64,000 nucleotides of DNA from Immersiella caudata (Eukaryota; Ascomycota; Sordariomycetes; Sordariales; Lasiosphaeriaceae): positions 5,828,001 through 5,892,000 of the forward strand of contig JAULSU010000001.1 of NCBI GenBank assembly GCA_030512335.1, read 5' to 3'. The translations under genes were made by a program, and so were the position numbers. The notes under the pieces were generated by a model. That model was given only the letters and a program-made list of their open reading frames with translations, was not told where the DNA came from and did not search any database. This document shows positions 10,652 through 22,063 of the stretch, piece by piece; position 1 is the stretch's first letter; each line of letters opens with the position of its first letter.

Positions 10652-13600
10652 TCACGTTCCCCCACCCCCTTTCCAAATAGCGACACCCCCCGACTTCCTC
10701 CTCGGAGCCCCTGGCCGTCCCGACTCCCCGAGCGATTTCTTCAACCTGTTCCCCAAGCTTAACCTCGCCGCCGAAACAGGCTCATCTCCTCTTGGCGGTG
10801 GTTTCGCAAACCCTTCAAACTCCAGCCCGGCGCCTACTGCTGAAGATGAGGATGCCCCTGATGCCCCGCCCCCCTGTGAGGCCGTCTCCCAGTTCTCACC
10901 GTCTCGACTTCGCGACGTATTCGTCCGCTTTAACACCCTTAGTTTGGCAATGCTGCTGCTGCCGCTGCCGCTCTTGATGTCGTCGAACCCGGCACTTCCG
11001 AATTTAGCTAGATCGGCGGGAACAGATCTCCTACGCTGTTTCGCCCCTGCTTTCGGCGGTGACGGGGCTCTCCTTCGAGCATTCGTAGCTTTATCTAGTG
11101 CAGCACCCGCACGCATCCTGGCTACCGCCATGGCTGCTTGTAGAGCAGGCCAGCTTTCCACCTGCCCGTTGTCTGCCTCCTCGATGCAGTTGCACTCGTC
11201 GCCAGCGGGACACTCGGTCTCGCCCATGGCGTGCCACTCGGCGAGGCAGGCTTCATGGGATGCGCAGCCGCAGTTGAGGCACGGTGGGTACAGCGCGTCG
11301 ACCGGCTCGAGGCAGTAGACGCACTGGAGTTGAGTCTGTGGGGTTTTGGAGTGGGATTGGCAGCGGTGGCATATGCCGACGGCGCCACCGACCTGGCCGT
11401 TGGTGGCGCGGATGTACTCGACAGGGTCAAGCTGCGTCTCGTGGATGTGGCACATGCCTGTGACGTCGAGGCCGCGACCTGATGCAAGGAGCGCCTGCAG
11501 CTGTTCCTTGCGGCCGCCAAATGTGGCCGTGGGGGAGGTGGTGCCTGTGCCGTGGGGGTTGCTGACGTCCGCAGAAGGGTAAGGCTCTTGGTGGTTGCTG
11601 TCGGCAGTGCCACTCAAGAAGCTTGTTCCCGCGTCCTCCTTAAGTACGTTGAACTTCATGATTTCCAGCCTAGAAAGGGGCTGGCCCCACATCTGTAGCA
11701 TCTCGGCGTAGGCGTAGCGGTAGCTGGAGTAAAGGTTGCTGCCGCTGGGGTCGAGCAAGGGGGTTGTCATCCAGCCATCATCATCAAACAGCCCCTGGTT
11801 CTCGGGGATACATTTCACGCCCAGAGGAATCATGGACATGAGCTCCTCCCTGTGATATTCGTCATCTGAGAGTGATGTCCGCGTTGTGCCGGGGGTGTCA
11901 GGAGCAGCCCCAAACACTGTGGACGCGCCCCAAGTGATGGTGCTGGGGGCGAGGTTGCTGAGAAGAGTCTCGGCCGGACTGGGCCTTTTCCTGGGAAATT
12001 CCGGTGGTGACCCAGAGACAATGCCGGCGAGAGTTCGAGGCAGGCTTGCGGCGATCGTGGCGGCGACTGTCGAGTTGGAGCGATGGAGGAGCCTGTTGCT
12101 CGGAGATGTGGACAGGCTCTGGGTATGATCGATCTCCCGCAGCAACTCTCTGCCTCCCTTGGGAGGAGTTTCCCCACAAGAGTACGAGTTTGACCCTGGC
12201 TCGACCAAAGCTACAACTTCTTCAGAGCCTTGCGAGTCCGAGTACATGGCTGGCGTATGGGCCGTCCGTGGGGTTGTGATGGCAGAACTGGCTTGGCTCT
12301 TGAAGTTCATGTTCCAGAGTGCTGGGTCAGACGGGAAGTACTCCAGCGAGAATGAAGGCGCTTTCATCGGCAGTGGTGTTTGCGGTTGCGTGAGGTGCGA
12401 TTCCGCATAGGCCACACCATCTTCTGCAGAGGAGTCGCCGAAGATGCAAGACAACATGGCTAGCATCTGGATATCCGCCACATGCTCAAAATACTCGAAC
12501 AGATCGTTGATAAGATCCTGAGCGAGGGGGTGAAATCCCCACCGCACGCGGCCATACAAGTCAACTTCGGCGTTTGTGGCCTGGCTCCCTTCCCCGTCCT
12601 CGTCCTTAGCACGTGCAACCGCATCCCTGGCTATCACAAGAACGGATTCTCCCCTGCGTTTCTGCTCGTGGAGCTCCAGTGGGATGTTTTTCTGTAGGAG
12701 AAGAGCAGCGTAGTTCCAAACATGAACCAAGTCGGGATAGCCGTACTTTTCGGCAACAGCGGCGTTGTGAGTGCAGACGTCAGCGCCGTCGCCAAAAATG
12801 GCGTATTCTTGGGCAAACTGCTTCTTTGATGGCAGCTCGGCTCGGAGGTCGTGGATGGCGATCGTGTTCTTCGGCTTGCCTGGCCTCTTACGGCTCGTGC
12901 CTGTGCCTGTCCCCGTCCCAGCGCCCGTGCCCCCTCCGCTGGAACGGACAGATTCGTTGGCGCTCCAGCTCTTTCGGAAGTTATGGCCAGTTCGATACCA
13001 CAAGATCTTATGCATCGTGGTAGGTTCTGAGTCGCTAGACGAGGTTGCGTCGGTGCCGTCCGAGTCCCCGGATTGATCATCCGTCGCCGAAGCATCGTCG
13101 TTGAACCGCTGCTTAGGCGGCGGCGAGTTGGGAGCGAGGCGACCAAACCCAGCAAAAGTCGGCTCTCCCTTTTGTCGCTCGCGGTAGGAGTCCGCATTAG
13201 GGACCGCAAACAGTCCTCTTGTCCCTTCTTTTCCTTCCTTAGTTGGGAAGAAGCAAACAAGTCTCCCGTCGTTGGAGAATCGAGCGCCGCAGTACCTTGG
13301 GAGTGGTGGCATAACGAGGCGCTGAGTGGAAGCCAGAGTGGCTGTGGGATCAAGCTCTGTACTGCCTGAAAGCTCTTGTGACATGGACGCGGAACCGCCC
13401 GTGGGAATATCGTGATCATCATCGTCCTCGCTGGAGCTTTCGTCTGCAAGGGCGTCGAGCTCATCGTCGAAATCTCTCACATTCTTAAAGAATGTGGTGC
13501 TGGTTTCGAGATCCGTTTCACCAAGCAAGTACGTGAAGGCATGCTCCAGGCAATTCTGTCTCCTCTTCAAGAAACGAGCGGCCAGCTCCGCCAGCTCTCG

Positions 13601-15392
13601 CTCAATCTTTTTGTGTGTTTCCTCTGGCATAAAGGAGCTCTTCTCGACGATAAATCTGGGAGCTTTGGTCTTGGGATAGCTGCTGGGGATGTCAACTTTT
13701 ACCTTGATGAAGATGGTGTCCCCGTTGACGCCCCACGGCCCGTTGAGTGACGCATTCAACAAGAGAGCGTCCATGTCAATGTTCTCCCACTTCACATTAG
13801 GAAGCTGGTCGCCAATGCGGAGAAACTCGTCTTGTATCGTCTCAGGCTCGCCCCAGCTTTCGTCGTAACCGGGGCTGAACATGCTTGAGTCCTTGGACCC
13901 AGACCGGATGGGAAGGTCCGGCCCTGCTTTCCTTTTGGACATGGTGATGCCCTTCATCCATCCTATCTGAAGTTGGCTTTTGTCCACATCCTTTCCGGAA
14001 CTCGTCTTGGCCTTCATTGAAGTGCTTCTCCAAGTTGGCCCAACCCGCCGCATGCGCGAATGCAGTCCCAGACTAAGGGCGCTGGACCGATACTGGCCGC
14101 CGCTGCCCGGCCGTGGATCGCTCATGGTGGCGTTTCTGCGGTCGCGATGAACTGTGTCATCAACGGTGCGGAATGTCTTGTAAGCTGCACCTTTTCGAGT
14201 GAGAACGAGATTCTTCCTGACGGGTGTGCCCCGGACGTATCCCACAGACTCGAGCAGCCGAGGCTCTACCTTCTGAAGCCGTAGTTCATTGTCCTCTCCC
14301 CAGGACACCAGCTGAAACTCGCGGTTGTCGACGTTGTCAGTACCAACCCCGCCGCGGCTTCTCCAGAGGAACTCTTTAACCTTGTGGTTGCCATGACCCT
14401 CAAAAACTGCAACGGGGCTCACAGGTCCATCGAGCGGAACCTGAGGTGCTGTCCGGCGATCGTACAGATAGAGGTTCCCGGGCTCATTTTGAGGCATGGC
14501 TAGGAGCCCCCAGCCAAAGGGGGTGTGGCGAGCCCTCCATACAGGAAAGTCAGTTCTAATGACTCTCTCAGGTATCTCATTGCATTTCGCATAATCCCAG
14601 AACTTGATGCTCTTGTCCAGAGAGCACGTCACAAGACCGGTTGACCTTGTGCGATTCCAGTCCAGGCCGTAAATTTTGGAGGTGTGGGCGCTGATGGTTT
14701 GCAGGGGTTTTGCCGCCTTTCGGTTGTCCCAAATGTGCAGCCAACGGTCGTGCGAGGAGGCCAATATATTAGGGTCCTGGCGGTTGTATTTGACCTGCGT
14801 TGCCCCGGCGTACCAATCGCAGAATGTTAGGGATGGTTGTCTCGGTCTCCGGAGATCCCAACAGTGGACGTATCCATCAACCGCACAAGTTGCTAAGAAG
14901 TCCGGGTGATGAGCTGAGAAGTTGACGTCGGTGATGGCGCGACTGTGGGCTTGCAGAGAGTGCTCTATGGCCCCGGATGGCGAATCATCGCGCAAGTTGA
15001 GATTCCACACCAAGCAGCGATGGTTGGCAGTCGAAGCAACCCAGTAATCCCGGGCAGCAAAGGGCGACCACTGGACGTCGACCACGAGCCACGGCAGGCC
15101 ATGACTACTGAGCCTGCGCGGTGGGCTCCATGGGGAGTCCAGATCTATGATGGCCAGGCCATCGGGGCTAATCATGGCAGTATTTCAGTACTAGGCACAG
15201 CGGGTATAGAGGGGACAGTAACTCTCACGATGCAAGCGCAACATCTCGCCCCGACGGGGAGATGGTTGCAGAGCCCACCAGACCGTCCACATGAATTGTG
15301 CAATCAGCATCGAAGCTCTCGCTATCAAAGGCTGACTTTATCGACTTCCTCTTCTTAGGAGGATCCGAGTGCCGGCCAAAGGTGGAAGGCAT
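10652..15392 (-). CDS. MTC5: SEA/GATOR2 complex WD40-RWD-RING protein, Mtc5/WDR59 type
   Basis: Two exons on the minus strand, 15392-15229 and 15167-10652, give 1559 residues. In the family this protein is part of the SEA complex (GATOR2 side) on the vacuole, which controls TORC1 in response to amino acids. Visible features: WD40 repeats over about residues 60-420 (LVVDVQWSPFAARDYW, WDLRRP, KIYGLDWN); an RWD-like segment around 500-610 that ends in a Glu/Asp-rich stretch; a long disordered middle; and a C-terminal zinc-binding RING at about 1322-1382 (CHRCQ, CVYCLEPVDALYPPC, CASHEACLAEW, CNC). The first ATG of the long uninterrupted frame, at 15175, lies inside a 61-bp intron (GTGAGA...ATTAG). 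The true start at 15392 adds 54 residues ending GSATISPSGRDVALAS, which complete the first WD repeat as in homologues. The promoter is shared with UBC13. Confidence 0.9.
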
Positions 15393-16122
15393 CGTCACCG
15401 TTCAGCAAACAGCATCCGCGCCAGGCGACCCGCTCCGGGAGCCATGCGATGGCCCAGGATGCCGCAATGGCCAAACCAAAAGGCGCAACTGTGATTTGTC
15501 AAATACCAAAACCGGATATGTGCTGGTGCGGGCTGCAGCCGGGAGCTTGTTTGATGGTTGTTCACGTGGGTCGTCTCTGGAGGTTTGTCGATGATGCAGT
15601 GTGTTCGATGGGCCGGCGCGTGAGATGAAGCTGTCACTTGGGAGCTTGAGGTGTGTCCATCGCGACGCCAAGACCTTTGTGGCAGGCAGCTCTCAGTTGG
15701 GAATGGTCAGTTGAGTCGCCTTGTCGCATTCAACAGCCTGCTAAGGTCTAGGAATTTCGCATGGCCCGTGCGCTTATCGCCTCTGATTTTGGGCTGTGTC
15801 TCGCCTGGAGAGCTGACCAGACCCCGCGGGCAATAACTTTCCTCGTCGTGCTCGCCATCCTGTCGGTTGATCGCTACTGTCCACCAGTATATCTCACAAA
15901 GCCTACGTATCTATTTCTTCTCTACATTGCGACAAGCTTTTGAACAGCCGTTGACGGGGTATCGTTGTCTCCGCCGACCCAGTCACTACCCCTCCTTTTC
16001 AGCCGTGCCTCTCAGTCCCAACACCTGCAGTTCCACCTACGAGCGAGGACTTGGAACCGGCGTGTCTCCAACAGCTGCGCCTTCCAGTGTTTCTGGCAAT
16101 TTCAACTCTACAGCGATCCAAA
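15393..16122. promoter_or_regulatory. Divergent promoter of MTC5 and UBC13
   Basis: Roughly 730 bp between two divergent start codons with no ORF of note. The UBC13 side (15.85-16.12 kb) is pyrimidine-rich, with several TCTC and CCTCC tracts. No specific binding site is claimed. Confidence 0.45.
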
Positions 16123-16743
16123 ATGGCTCTTCCGAAGAGAATCATCAAGGAGACCGAGCGCCTGCTTGCCGAGCCGTGAGGCCCCGCCCTGACGTGACCA
16201 TGGAGCGCCGCTGGCTAACTTTCTGTCGCGACAGAGTCCCTGGCATCAGCGCAGTCCCTCACGAAGACAACCTTCGCTACTTCGACGTCGAGATTCACGG
16301 CCCTTCATCGTCACCATATGAAGGTTCGCTTAAGATCCCAGCGCAACAGTGACTAGAGATGCTGACGAGGCTGCAGGCGGTGTCTTCAAACTAGAGCTTT
16401 TCCTGCCCGATGATTACCCCATGACTCCGCCAAAGATCCGGTTCTTAACAAAGATCTTCCACCCGAATGTCGATAAGCTTGGCCGCATCTGCTTGGATGT
16501 TCTCAAGAGTAAGCAAGGAGCTCAAGACTGAGGCTCGATGCCAGAAAGCTAATCATCCCAACAGACAACTGGTCCCCCGCGCTGCAGATCCGGACCATCC
16601 TTCTATCTATTCAAGCACTATTAGGCGCCCCCAACCCTGACGACCCGCTGGCCCCTGATGTGGCCAAGACTTGGAAGGAGGACGAGGCAGCGGCCATCGC
16701 CACTGCGAGGGAATGGACACAGAAGCATGCGATTCCAAAGTAG
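16123..16743 (+). CDS. UBC13: Ubiquitin-conjugating enzyme E2, Ubc13/UBE2N
   Basis: Four exons, 16123-16175, 16235-16323, 16377-16508 and 16565-16743, give 150 residues, the normal Ubc13 length. The N-terminus MALPKRIIKETERLL, the HPN motif at residues 76-78 and the active-site Cys86 in GRICLDVL are all present, followed by NWSPALQIRTILLSIQALL and PNPDDPLA. Ubc13 pairs with the E2-like Mms2/Uev1 to build Lys63-linked ubiquitin chains. In fungi its best-known role is error-free DNA-damage tolerance through PCNA polyubiquitination with Rad5. All intron ends are GT-AG and each junction keeps the conserved frame. The residue after LK is Asn where animal proteins have Asp, a small substitution made by the exon 3/4 junction. 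Confidence 0.96.
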
Positions 16744-18591
16744 CGCTGCCAGACACAGAAGGAATGATAGCGATATAGACGGACAAGTCAAGTAGGTGAA
16801 GAGCTGTTGTTGGCGGAGTTGAGGAGCAATCCAACCATATGAACCGCTGTTCGGTGCCTGAGGGTGGCTGGAGCTGTGAAGAGCTGAGATGTGCGGACAC
16901 GGGTTGCTGAATTCTGACGACTTCAGAAGCAGCACAGCATCTAATCTAAGCTCGAGTGGCATGCCCGATGGTCGTTTGGCTTGCTGCTCTTTGTTGTCTT
17001 CGGCGGCATGGCGTAGGGTAGACGGTGGTGTTGGCGGTCTCGGATGCGTGGTTAGGATAGTGTTCTGGGTCAGGATTGTAATCGCCAGCCTAGCCATGAT
17101 TACCTATCCCATCATAACAGGGAACAGGGAACTAGGCACGTTGGGAGTAGATATGTTCCACACGATCCAACTACCCACCTACTGATAATTGGCCCTCAGC
17201 GTAAAGGTCGGACCCCCGTACCAATCATGATGATTACGATGAGAGGAAACCTGCAAGACCTTCAATGTCTGACCTGCGGCTCCCATATACTACCTTTTGA
17301 TATATCTAGCTTTCACTCTGTCCGAAACTGACCGTCTCGGCGCTCAAGCTTGGCTGCTGGCGTGGTATTGTGTTACATGCGCCCGCAGCCGGATTCCGGG
17401 CGCCCCGCAGTGAAACGGCCTTAGCGAGCAAGCACAAACAATCCATCCGGGTGTCCTATCGAGGGTGGGAAGCGGGGCGGGGGGGGGGGGAGCACACGCC
17501 GAAGGGCTGCTGAAAGCCTAGCACCGCTATCGCATAGCATAAATTACAAAGCGACAGATCCTCCCGGAGGTTGCATTCTTGATGTTTCCCAGCCCCGCTA
17601 TCCCTTTCCCGGGTTTCTCGGTGAGTTTCGCATAGCTCAGGTCTCGGTTGAGGTCCTTTGTCGCTTGTCACCCACGGCATCCCATCAACTCTTCCGAAAG
17701 GAGAAAATTTGGGACTTCACCTGAACCTGCAAGACGCCAACAAACGGGCAAGGGGCCCCCTTCAAACTTCGGTCCCAAACGGGCACAGCTGGGCAGGGAT
17801 TTCGTTGGGGAGAGTCAAAGTGAGTGTGGTCCATGCGCCACATGGGATCTGACATAGGTGCTAAACTATTTTAGGTGGCAGCTCATAGCACAGGCGGCCC
17901 GCCAGCTTTTGGGGCAGCTCTCCTGGACTTCCCGTCTCCACCTGCCAACTTCCAGCTAGCGCACCCTTTCGCCGTTGACACTGGCTGGGGATTTTGGGAT
18001 TCGTCTTCGTTTTTCTCACTCCCATTTTCACTGCATTGTGAGGAGATTAGCTGAGGGCTGACTCTCTCTCTCTCTTTTTTCTCTTCAATTCCACGGGTTT
18101 GGACGCACCCCGCAACGTCGGCATTTACCTGCATCTTCCCTGGCTCAAGGCCGAGCGGTTGTCGATCACCGTTCCTTCACCCGCTCCAACGCTTCTTAGC
18201 TGGCACCAGCCCCGTGGGAAGCCCCAAAAACGTCGGCCCCAAGCCACCTTGCTGCCGTTCGCTCAGACCCTCGGGACCCCGACTTTGCCTCTGGCATCAC
18301 GGCATCTCGATTCTGTCACATCCTCGTCCTCATCGACAAGCACAGGCTCGATCTCAGAATTTTGCGAATCAGCTGTCAAAGTCACTCGCCGAACTTAAAC
18401 TTTCGGGGGGCTGGACGCGTGTGCCGTTTTGCCTTGGTTGCACCGAGGAAACACGCGATTGCTCGCGCTCCAACAACCCGTCTACCCTCACGGCACACGA
18501 ATTGGCCGCTTTCCACCTATTTTTGTCGGTATTTAGGTCGGCAACCAACTATATCCCCCTCTTCCAAGCTTGACCTCGCAGCGCCGCAACG
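16744..18591. other. Intergenic, 1.8 kb
   Basis: UBC13 3' flank, then the promoter and leader of the gene at 18592. Features seen: a long G-run at about 17478-17490 and a CT dinucleotide tract followed by T-runs at 18060-18087. No gene recognised; short ORFs overlap on both strands. Confidence 0.5.
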
Positions 18592-19245
18592 ATGCCTTCA
18601 AAAACGACACCCACAAGCGTCAAGCCAGTGGGCACAGTCCCGGTAAAGCGTTTCGAGCTTCCGGTTTTGGAGTTCAAGTTTGCCTCATTGACCGACGGCA
18701 CCGATATCCCCCCTCCACTCCCATCACCCATCGAGGAAGAGCCTCTGCCGAAGACGCCAACCCCAGACACCAAGGACGATGCGAAACTCCACAACCTCAC
18801 GGCAGTCAATGGCAACGCGGACCCCGCGTCGCCGGGGTCCAAGCTCTCCAAGACCTCGACCGGAGCTGTAAAGAGATCAGCGGAAGACTACCCAGTGTCG
18901 CCCACGCTTTCTACTCGTCCTGGAAGCATCCGTCGTCTTTTCAGTCGAAATCTGCTCAGCAGCGCGTATGCCAATGGTGAGGAGGGTGCGGATGGTGGAC
19001 GGCCACCGAGTCGCAGCGCGAACAGCGTTGCCGACAGTCGAAAGGCGAAGCGGTCTAGCGGGTGGTTTGGTCGGTTGAGTCGCAGCGACAGCAAACGCTC
19101 AATCGCACCGGTCATGTCGCCGACTGAGGAGAAGAAAGACACCGGCCCACCGCCGCCGATGATTCCCGAGCTTCGCGAGATAAAGGAGAAGCTGGCGGTC
19201 GAGGATGTGGAGTTTGGGAGCGACCTGTTCAAAAACATAAAATGA
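18592..19245 (+). CDS. Conserved-looking disordered protein, 217 residues
   Basis: Single exon with a clean ATG just after an A-rich context (gcaacg). I do not recognise a named family. The N-terminus has KPVGTVPVKRFELPVLEF, then Pro/Asp/Ser-rich sequence. The middle has basic RRLFSRNLL and SSGWFGRLSRSDSKRS segments. The end has a proline patch (GPPPPMIPELREIKEKL) followed by EFGSDLFKNIK. The mix of ordered-looking short motifs and low complexity suggests a cytoplasmic or nuclear adaptor, but no function can be assigned. The codon use resembles that of its neighbours. A long pyrimidine-rich leader lies upstream. It could be longer at the 5' end if an upstream exon exists; none was seen. Confidence 0.65.
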   Translation: MPSKTTPTSVKPVGTVPVKRFELPVLEFKFASLTDGTDIPPPLPSPIEEEPLPKTPTPDTKDDAKLHNLTAVNGNADPASPGSKLSKTSTGAVKRSAEDYPVSPTLSTRPGSIRRLFSRNLLSSAYANGEEGADGGRPPSRSANSVADSRKAKRSSGWFGRLSRSDSKRSIAPVMSPTEEKKDTGPPPPMIPELREIKEKLAVEDVEFGSDLFKNIK

Positions 19246-20500
19246 TCCGGACCATCCGGGCAGGCTGAACAGGGCCACACCTTGCGCGGCATGATGTCAG
19301 CTGGGTTGATGTTGGACCCGAGTCTCCTGCGGGACGATGTTTACCTGCGAGCTGATGGCGCTTGGGAATTGAGCACGGCGCGTGGAGACAACTGGGGAGG
19401 GAGAGCGGAAGACACGGGGACGTATGTGGTGGAACGTCGATCTAAGATACCCCAGCTCGCTTTCTCTGAGCTCACTCATTTGCACACGAGATATTTTCTT
19501 TTTCGTTACCATCTTGTCACACATATTCCTTGTATTCGCAATATCCTTCGGGCTTTCCAAGGCGCACACGACTCCAGTGGGTGCTAACTTCATTTTCCTC
19601 GGGTGGCGGTTCTATTGCCTTATCACGTCCATCATATTTATAATGTGCGCTAGATGGAACGGCTTCCCTGACGAGGCGAGGTTGAAGCGATGGCAGGAAG
19701 ACGAAGACCTGCATTACGACTCACTGGCTCATGGCTGCGATTTTTGTTTGTACCTTTACTTTTCTCTCCCGGTTCAAAAGTCAAAAGGCCAGCCGATGTT
19801 GAGCGGCCTATGTTGGACTACAAAATTAAGACAGCTCTTTATACTTGCCCCCAAGTCTTCTGTACCCCAGACATGGACACAAGCAATTCTGTAGACTGAT
19901 AGTCAGCAGCGTGTGAGGTAAGTGGACGCTGCGACTGTTCGGACCAGTCCAACCAACAAGCGGCGAAGGACTCCTCAGAGGCGGCGCACGACAGAATGGT
20001 GTGTCCTATCGTGGCTGGGGACTCGAGTGGGCGAGCAAAGTGGTCGCATCCCGCTTTGACCCCTAGAATGCATCGCGGGGCATATAGTAGCGGACTTATG
20101 GCCCATTTTCTGACCGATTGCCCGCATCGCCTGACCTGCTGATTTGACAAGCGTAGGATTGAGTGACTGCGCTTTTTTACGGTAGTCTCCATGTCGGCAA
20201 ATGGGAGAGAAGGAAAGCTAGCAAAAACTCAGTCGTTGAAAAAAAGGAAAGAAAATAAAGCCCCTGAAGCGTGCAGTTTGCATGCCATGCCCAATCATCT
20301 CTATCGGAGCATTCGATGGTGGTGTGGAGTTGGGGGGAGAGTGGGGCTCGACAGAGCTCCAAGCTGAGACGTCATCGACCGTTTTGCTTGGCTCTGCCGA
20401 TACCAAGTCTCCAAGCCGTCGCGAAGTCGTTCCAACGGGCAGCGCACATCGGGCATCCCTCTCAGCTCGATAGCAAACACCCAATCGGCACGCCCCCACC
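19246..20500. other. Intergenic, 1.25 kb
   Basis: 3' flank of the 18592 gene and promoter of ETR1. AT-richer than the flanks around 19.5-19.9 kb. ORFs here start with non-ATG codons or are shadows of ETR1. No gene recognised. Confidence 0.5.
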
Positions 20501-21814
20501 ATGCCGATTCTCGCGCCAACCTCCGCCCTCCGTGGTCGCGGCGGGCTCCTCCGCTCCGCAGCCGCAGCTGCATCCGCATCTGCATCGGCTTCGGCTTCGG
20601 GCCGGGCCATACCCCGGGTCCTCGGCCCCCTCACTCCGCGCCGTCAACTCTCCGGCCCCTACGGATACACCCAAGCCAAATCCCTCGTCTTCTCCAAGTT
20701 CGGCGAGCCTTCAGACGTCCTCCACGTCCACCGCCATTCCATCTCCCCCACCCTCCCTGACGGCGCTGTCCTCCTCCGCGCCCTCGCAGTCCCCGTCAAC
20801 CCATCCGACGTTAATACTATCCAAGGCACCTACGGTGTTAAGCCCCGGTTCTCCCCCCTTCTCGGGACTCCCGAGCCTGCCGCCATCCCCGGCAACGAAG
20901 GTTGCTTCGAAGTCGTCTCCGTCGGCCCTGGCGTCAAGACCCTCCGCCGTGGCGATTGGGCCATCCCCGCCTCCACCGGCTTCGGCACCTTCCGCACGCA
21001 CGCTGTCGCTGAGCACGCCGACCGCACCCTATACCGCATCGGCGGCGACCGCGGTACCGCGGGCCTCACCCCAACCCAAGTTGCCACAGTCTCGGTAAAC
21101 CCCTGCTCCGCCTACCGCATGCTCCGCGACTACGTTGACCTCATCTCCGCCTCCGTTTCCGCGTTCTCCCAGGATCCCACCACCCCTGGCGGCGCCTGGT
21201 TCCTCCAAAACGGCGCCAACTCGGGCGTCGGCCGCGCCGCCATCCAGCTCGGCGCCCTCTGGGGTCTCCGCAGCATCAACATCATCCGCGAGCGTCCCAC
21301 CCCGGAAGAAACTGAATCTCTCAAATCCGAACTCCTCTCCCTCGGCGCCACCGTCGTCCTCACCGAGTCCGAATTCCTCGACCGCGCTTTCAGCGCGCGT
21401 CTCAAAGAGGAATTCACCCGCGGCGGCAAGGACCCCGTCCTTCTCGGCCTCAACTGCGTAGGCGGGAAGTCGGCGTCCGCCGTTGTCAAGGCGCTGAGCC
21501 CCAGGGGTACGATGGTTACGTACGGTGGGATGTCACGCCAGAGCTTCCCGTTCCCGACGGGGCCGCAGATTTTCAAGCGGTTGCGGTTCGAGGGCTTTTG
21601 GCTGAGCGAGTGGAGCAAGGAGAACCCGGCAGAGAAGAGGAAGACGATTGATGAGATTGTGGAGTTGATGCGCGAGGGCAAGTTCAAGGCGGCGCCGGTG
21701 CAGGATGTGGAGTGGAGTTGGGAGACGGAGGAGAAGACGTTGCGGCAGGCGGTGCAAGGCACGTTGGATGGCTTTAGGAGCGGAAAAGGGTTGTTTGTAT
21801 TCAAGGATACATAG
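20501..21814 (+). CDS. ETR1: Mitochondrial enoyl-[acyl-carrier-protein]/trans-2-enoyl-CoA reductase
   Basis: Intronless, 437 residues, belonging to the medium-chain dehydrogenase/reductase family. The first 50 residues are rich in Ala/Ser/Arg (LRSAAAAASASASASASGR, then RRQLSGPYGYTQ), a typical mitochondrial presequence. The catalytic domain has the family signatures PVNPSDVNTIQGTYG (substrate and active-site loop), PGNEGCFEVVSVGPGV and the NADPH-binding NGANSGVGRAAIQLG, with SINIIRERP downstream. The end GGMSRQSFPFPTG followed by GFWLSEW is diagnostic for Etr1/MECR. The enzyme performs the last step of mitochondrial fatty acid synthesis, needed for lipoic acid and respiratory competence. Zinc-ligand cysteines of the alcohol dehydrogenases are absent, as expected. 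The Ala/Ser tract is encoded by a short imperfect repeat around 20570-20605. Confidence 0.95.
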   Translation: MPILAPTSALRGRGGLLRSAAAAASASASASASGRAIPRVLGPLTPRRQLSGPYGYTQAKSLVFSKFGEPSDVLHVHRHSISPTLPDGAVLLRALAVPVNPSDVNTIQGTYGVKPRFSPLLGTPEPAAIPGNEGCFEVVSVGPGVKTLRRGDWAIPASTGFGTFRTHAVAEHADRTLYRIGGDRGTAGLTPTQVATVSVNPCSAYRMLRDYVDLISASVSAFSQDPTTPGGAWFLQNGANSGVGRAAIQLGALWGLRSINIIRERPTPEETESLKSELLSLGATVVLTESEFLDRAFSARLKEEFTRGGKDPVLLGLNCVGGKSASAVVKALSPRGTMVTYGGMSRQSFPFPTGPQIFKRLRFEGFWLSEWSKENPAEKRKTIDEIVELMREGKFKAAPVQDVEWSWETEEKTLRQAVQGTLDGFRSGKGLFVFKDT

Positions 21815-22063
21815 ATGGCATATTGGGAGGGGTGAGTTGTAGGATGGTGTATCATAATTAGGTTGAACATAGAGCTTTGATCTGGTATAGGAGAGTCATC
21901 ATTAAGGATTATTAGCTGTTTGAATAATCACACTGTATTGGCGATATCCTATCTGCAAGACAAGCTTGTCAACGCCTCGCTAATACAAAGATACCCGGTC
22001 CTATTTCCCTACATGATCCCGCACCGAACCATGCTTTGTTTATCTGGCAGTCCAAGGTACACA

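Noticed and set aside
20271..21098. 275-codon ORF overlapping ETR1 in another frame
   Set aside because: Ser/Pro-rich shadow; ETR1 has all family motifs in its own frame.
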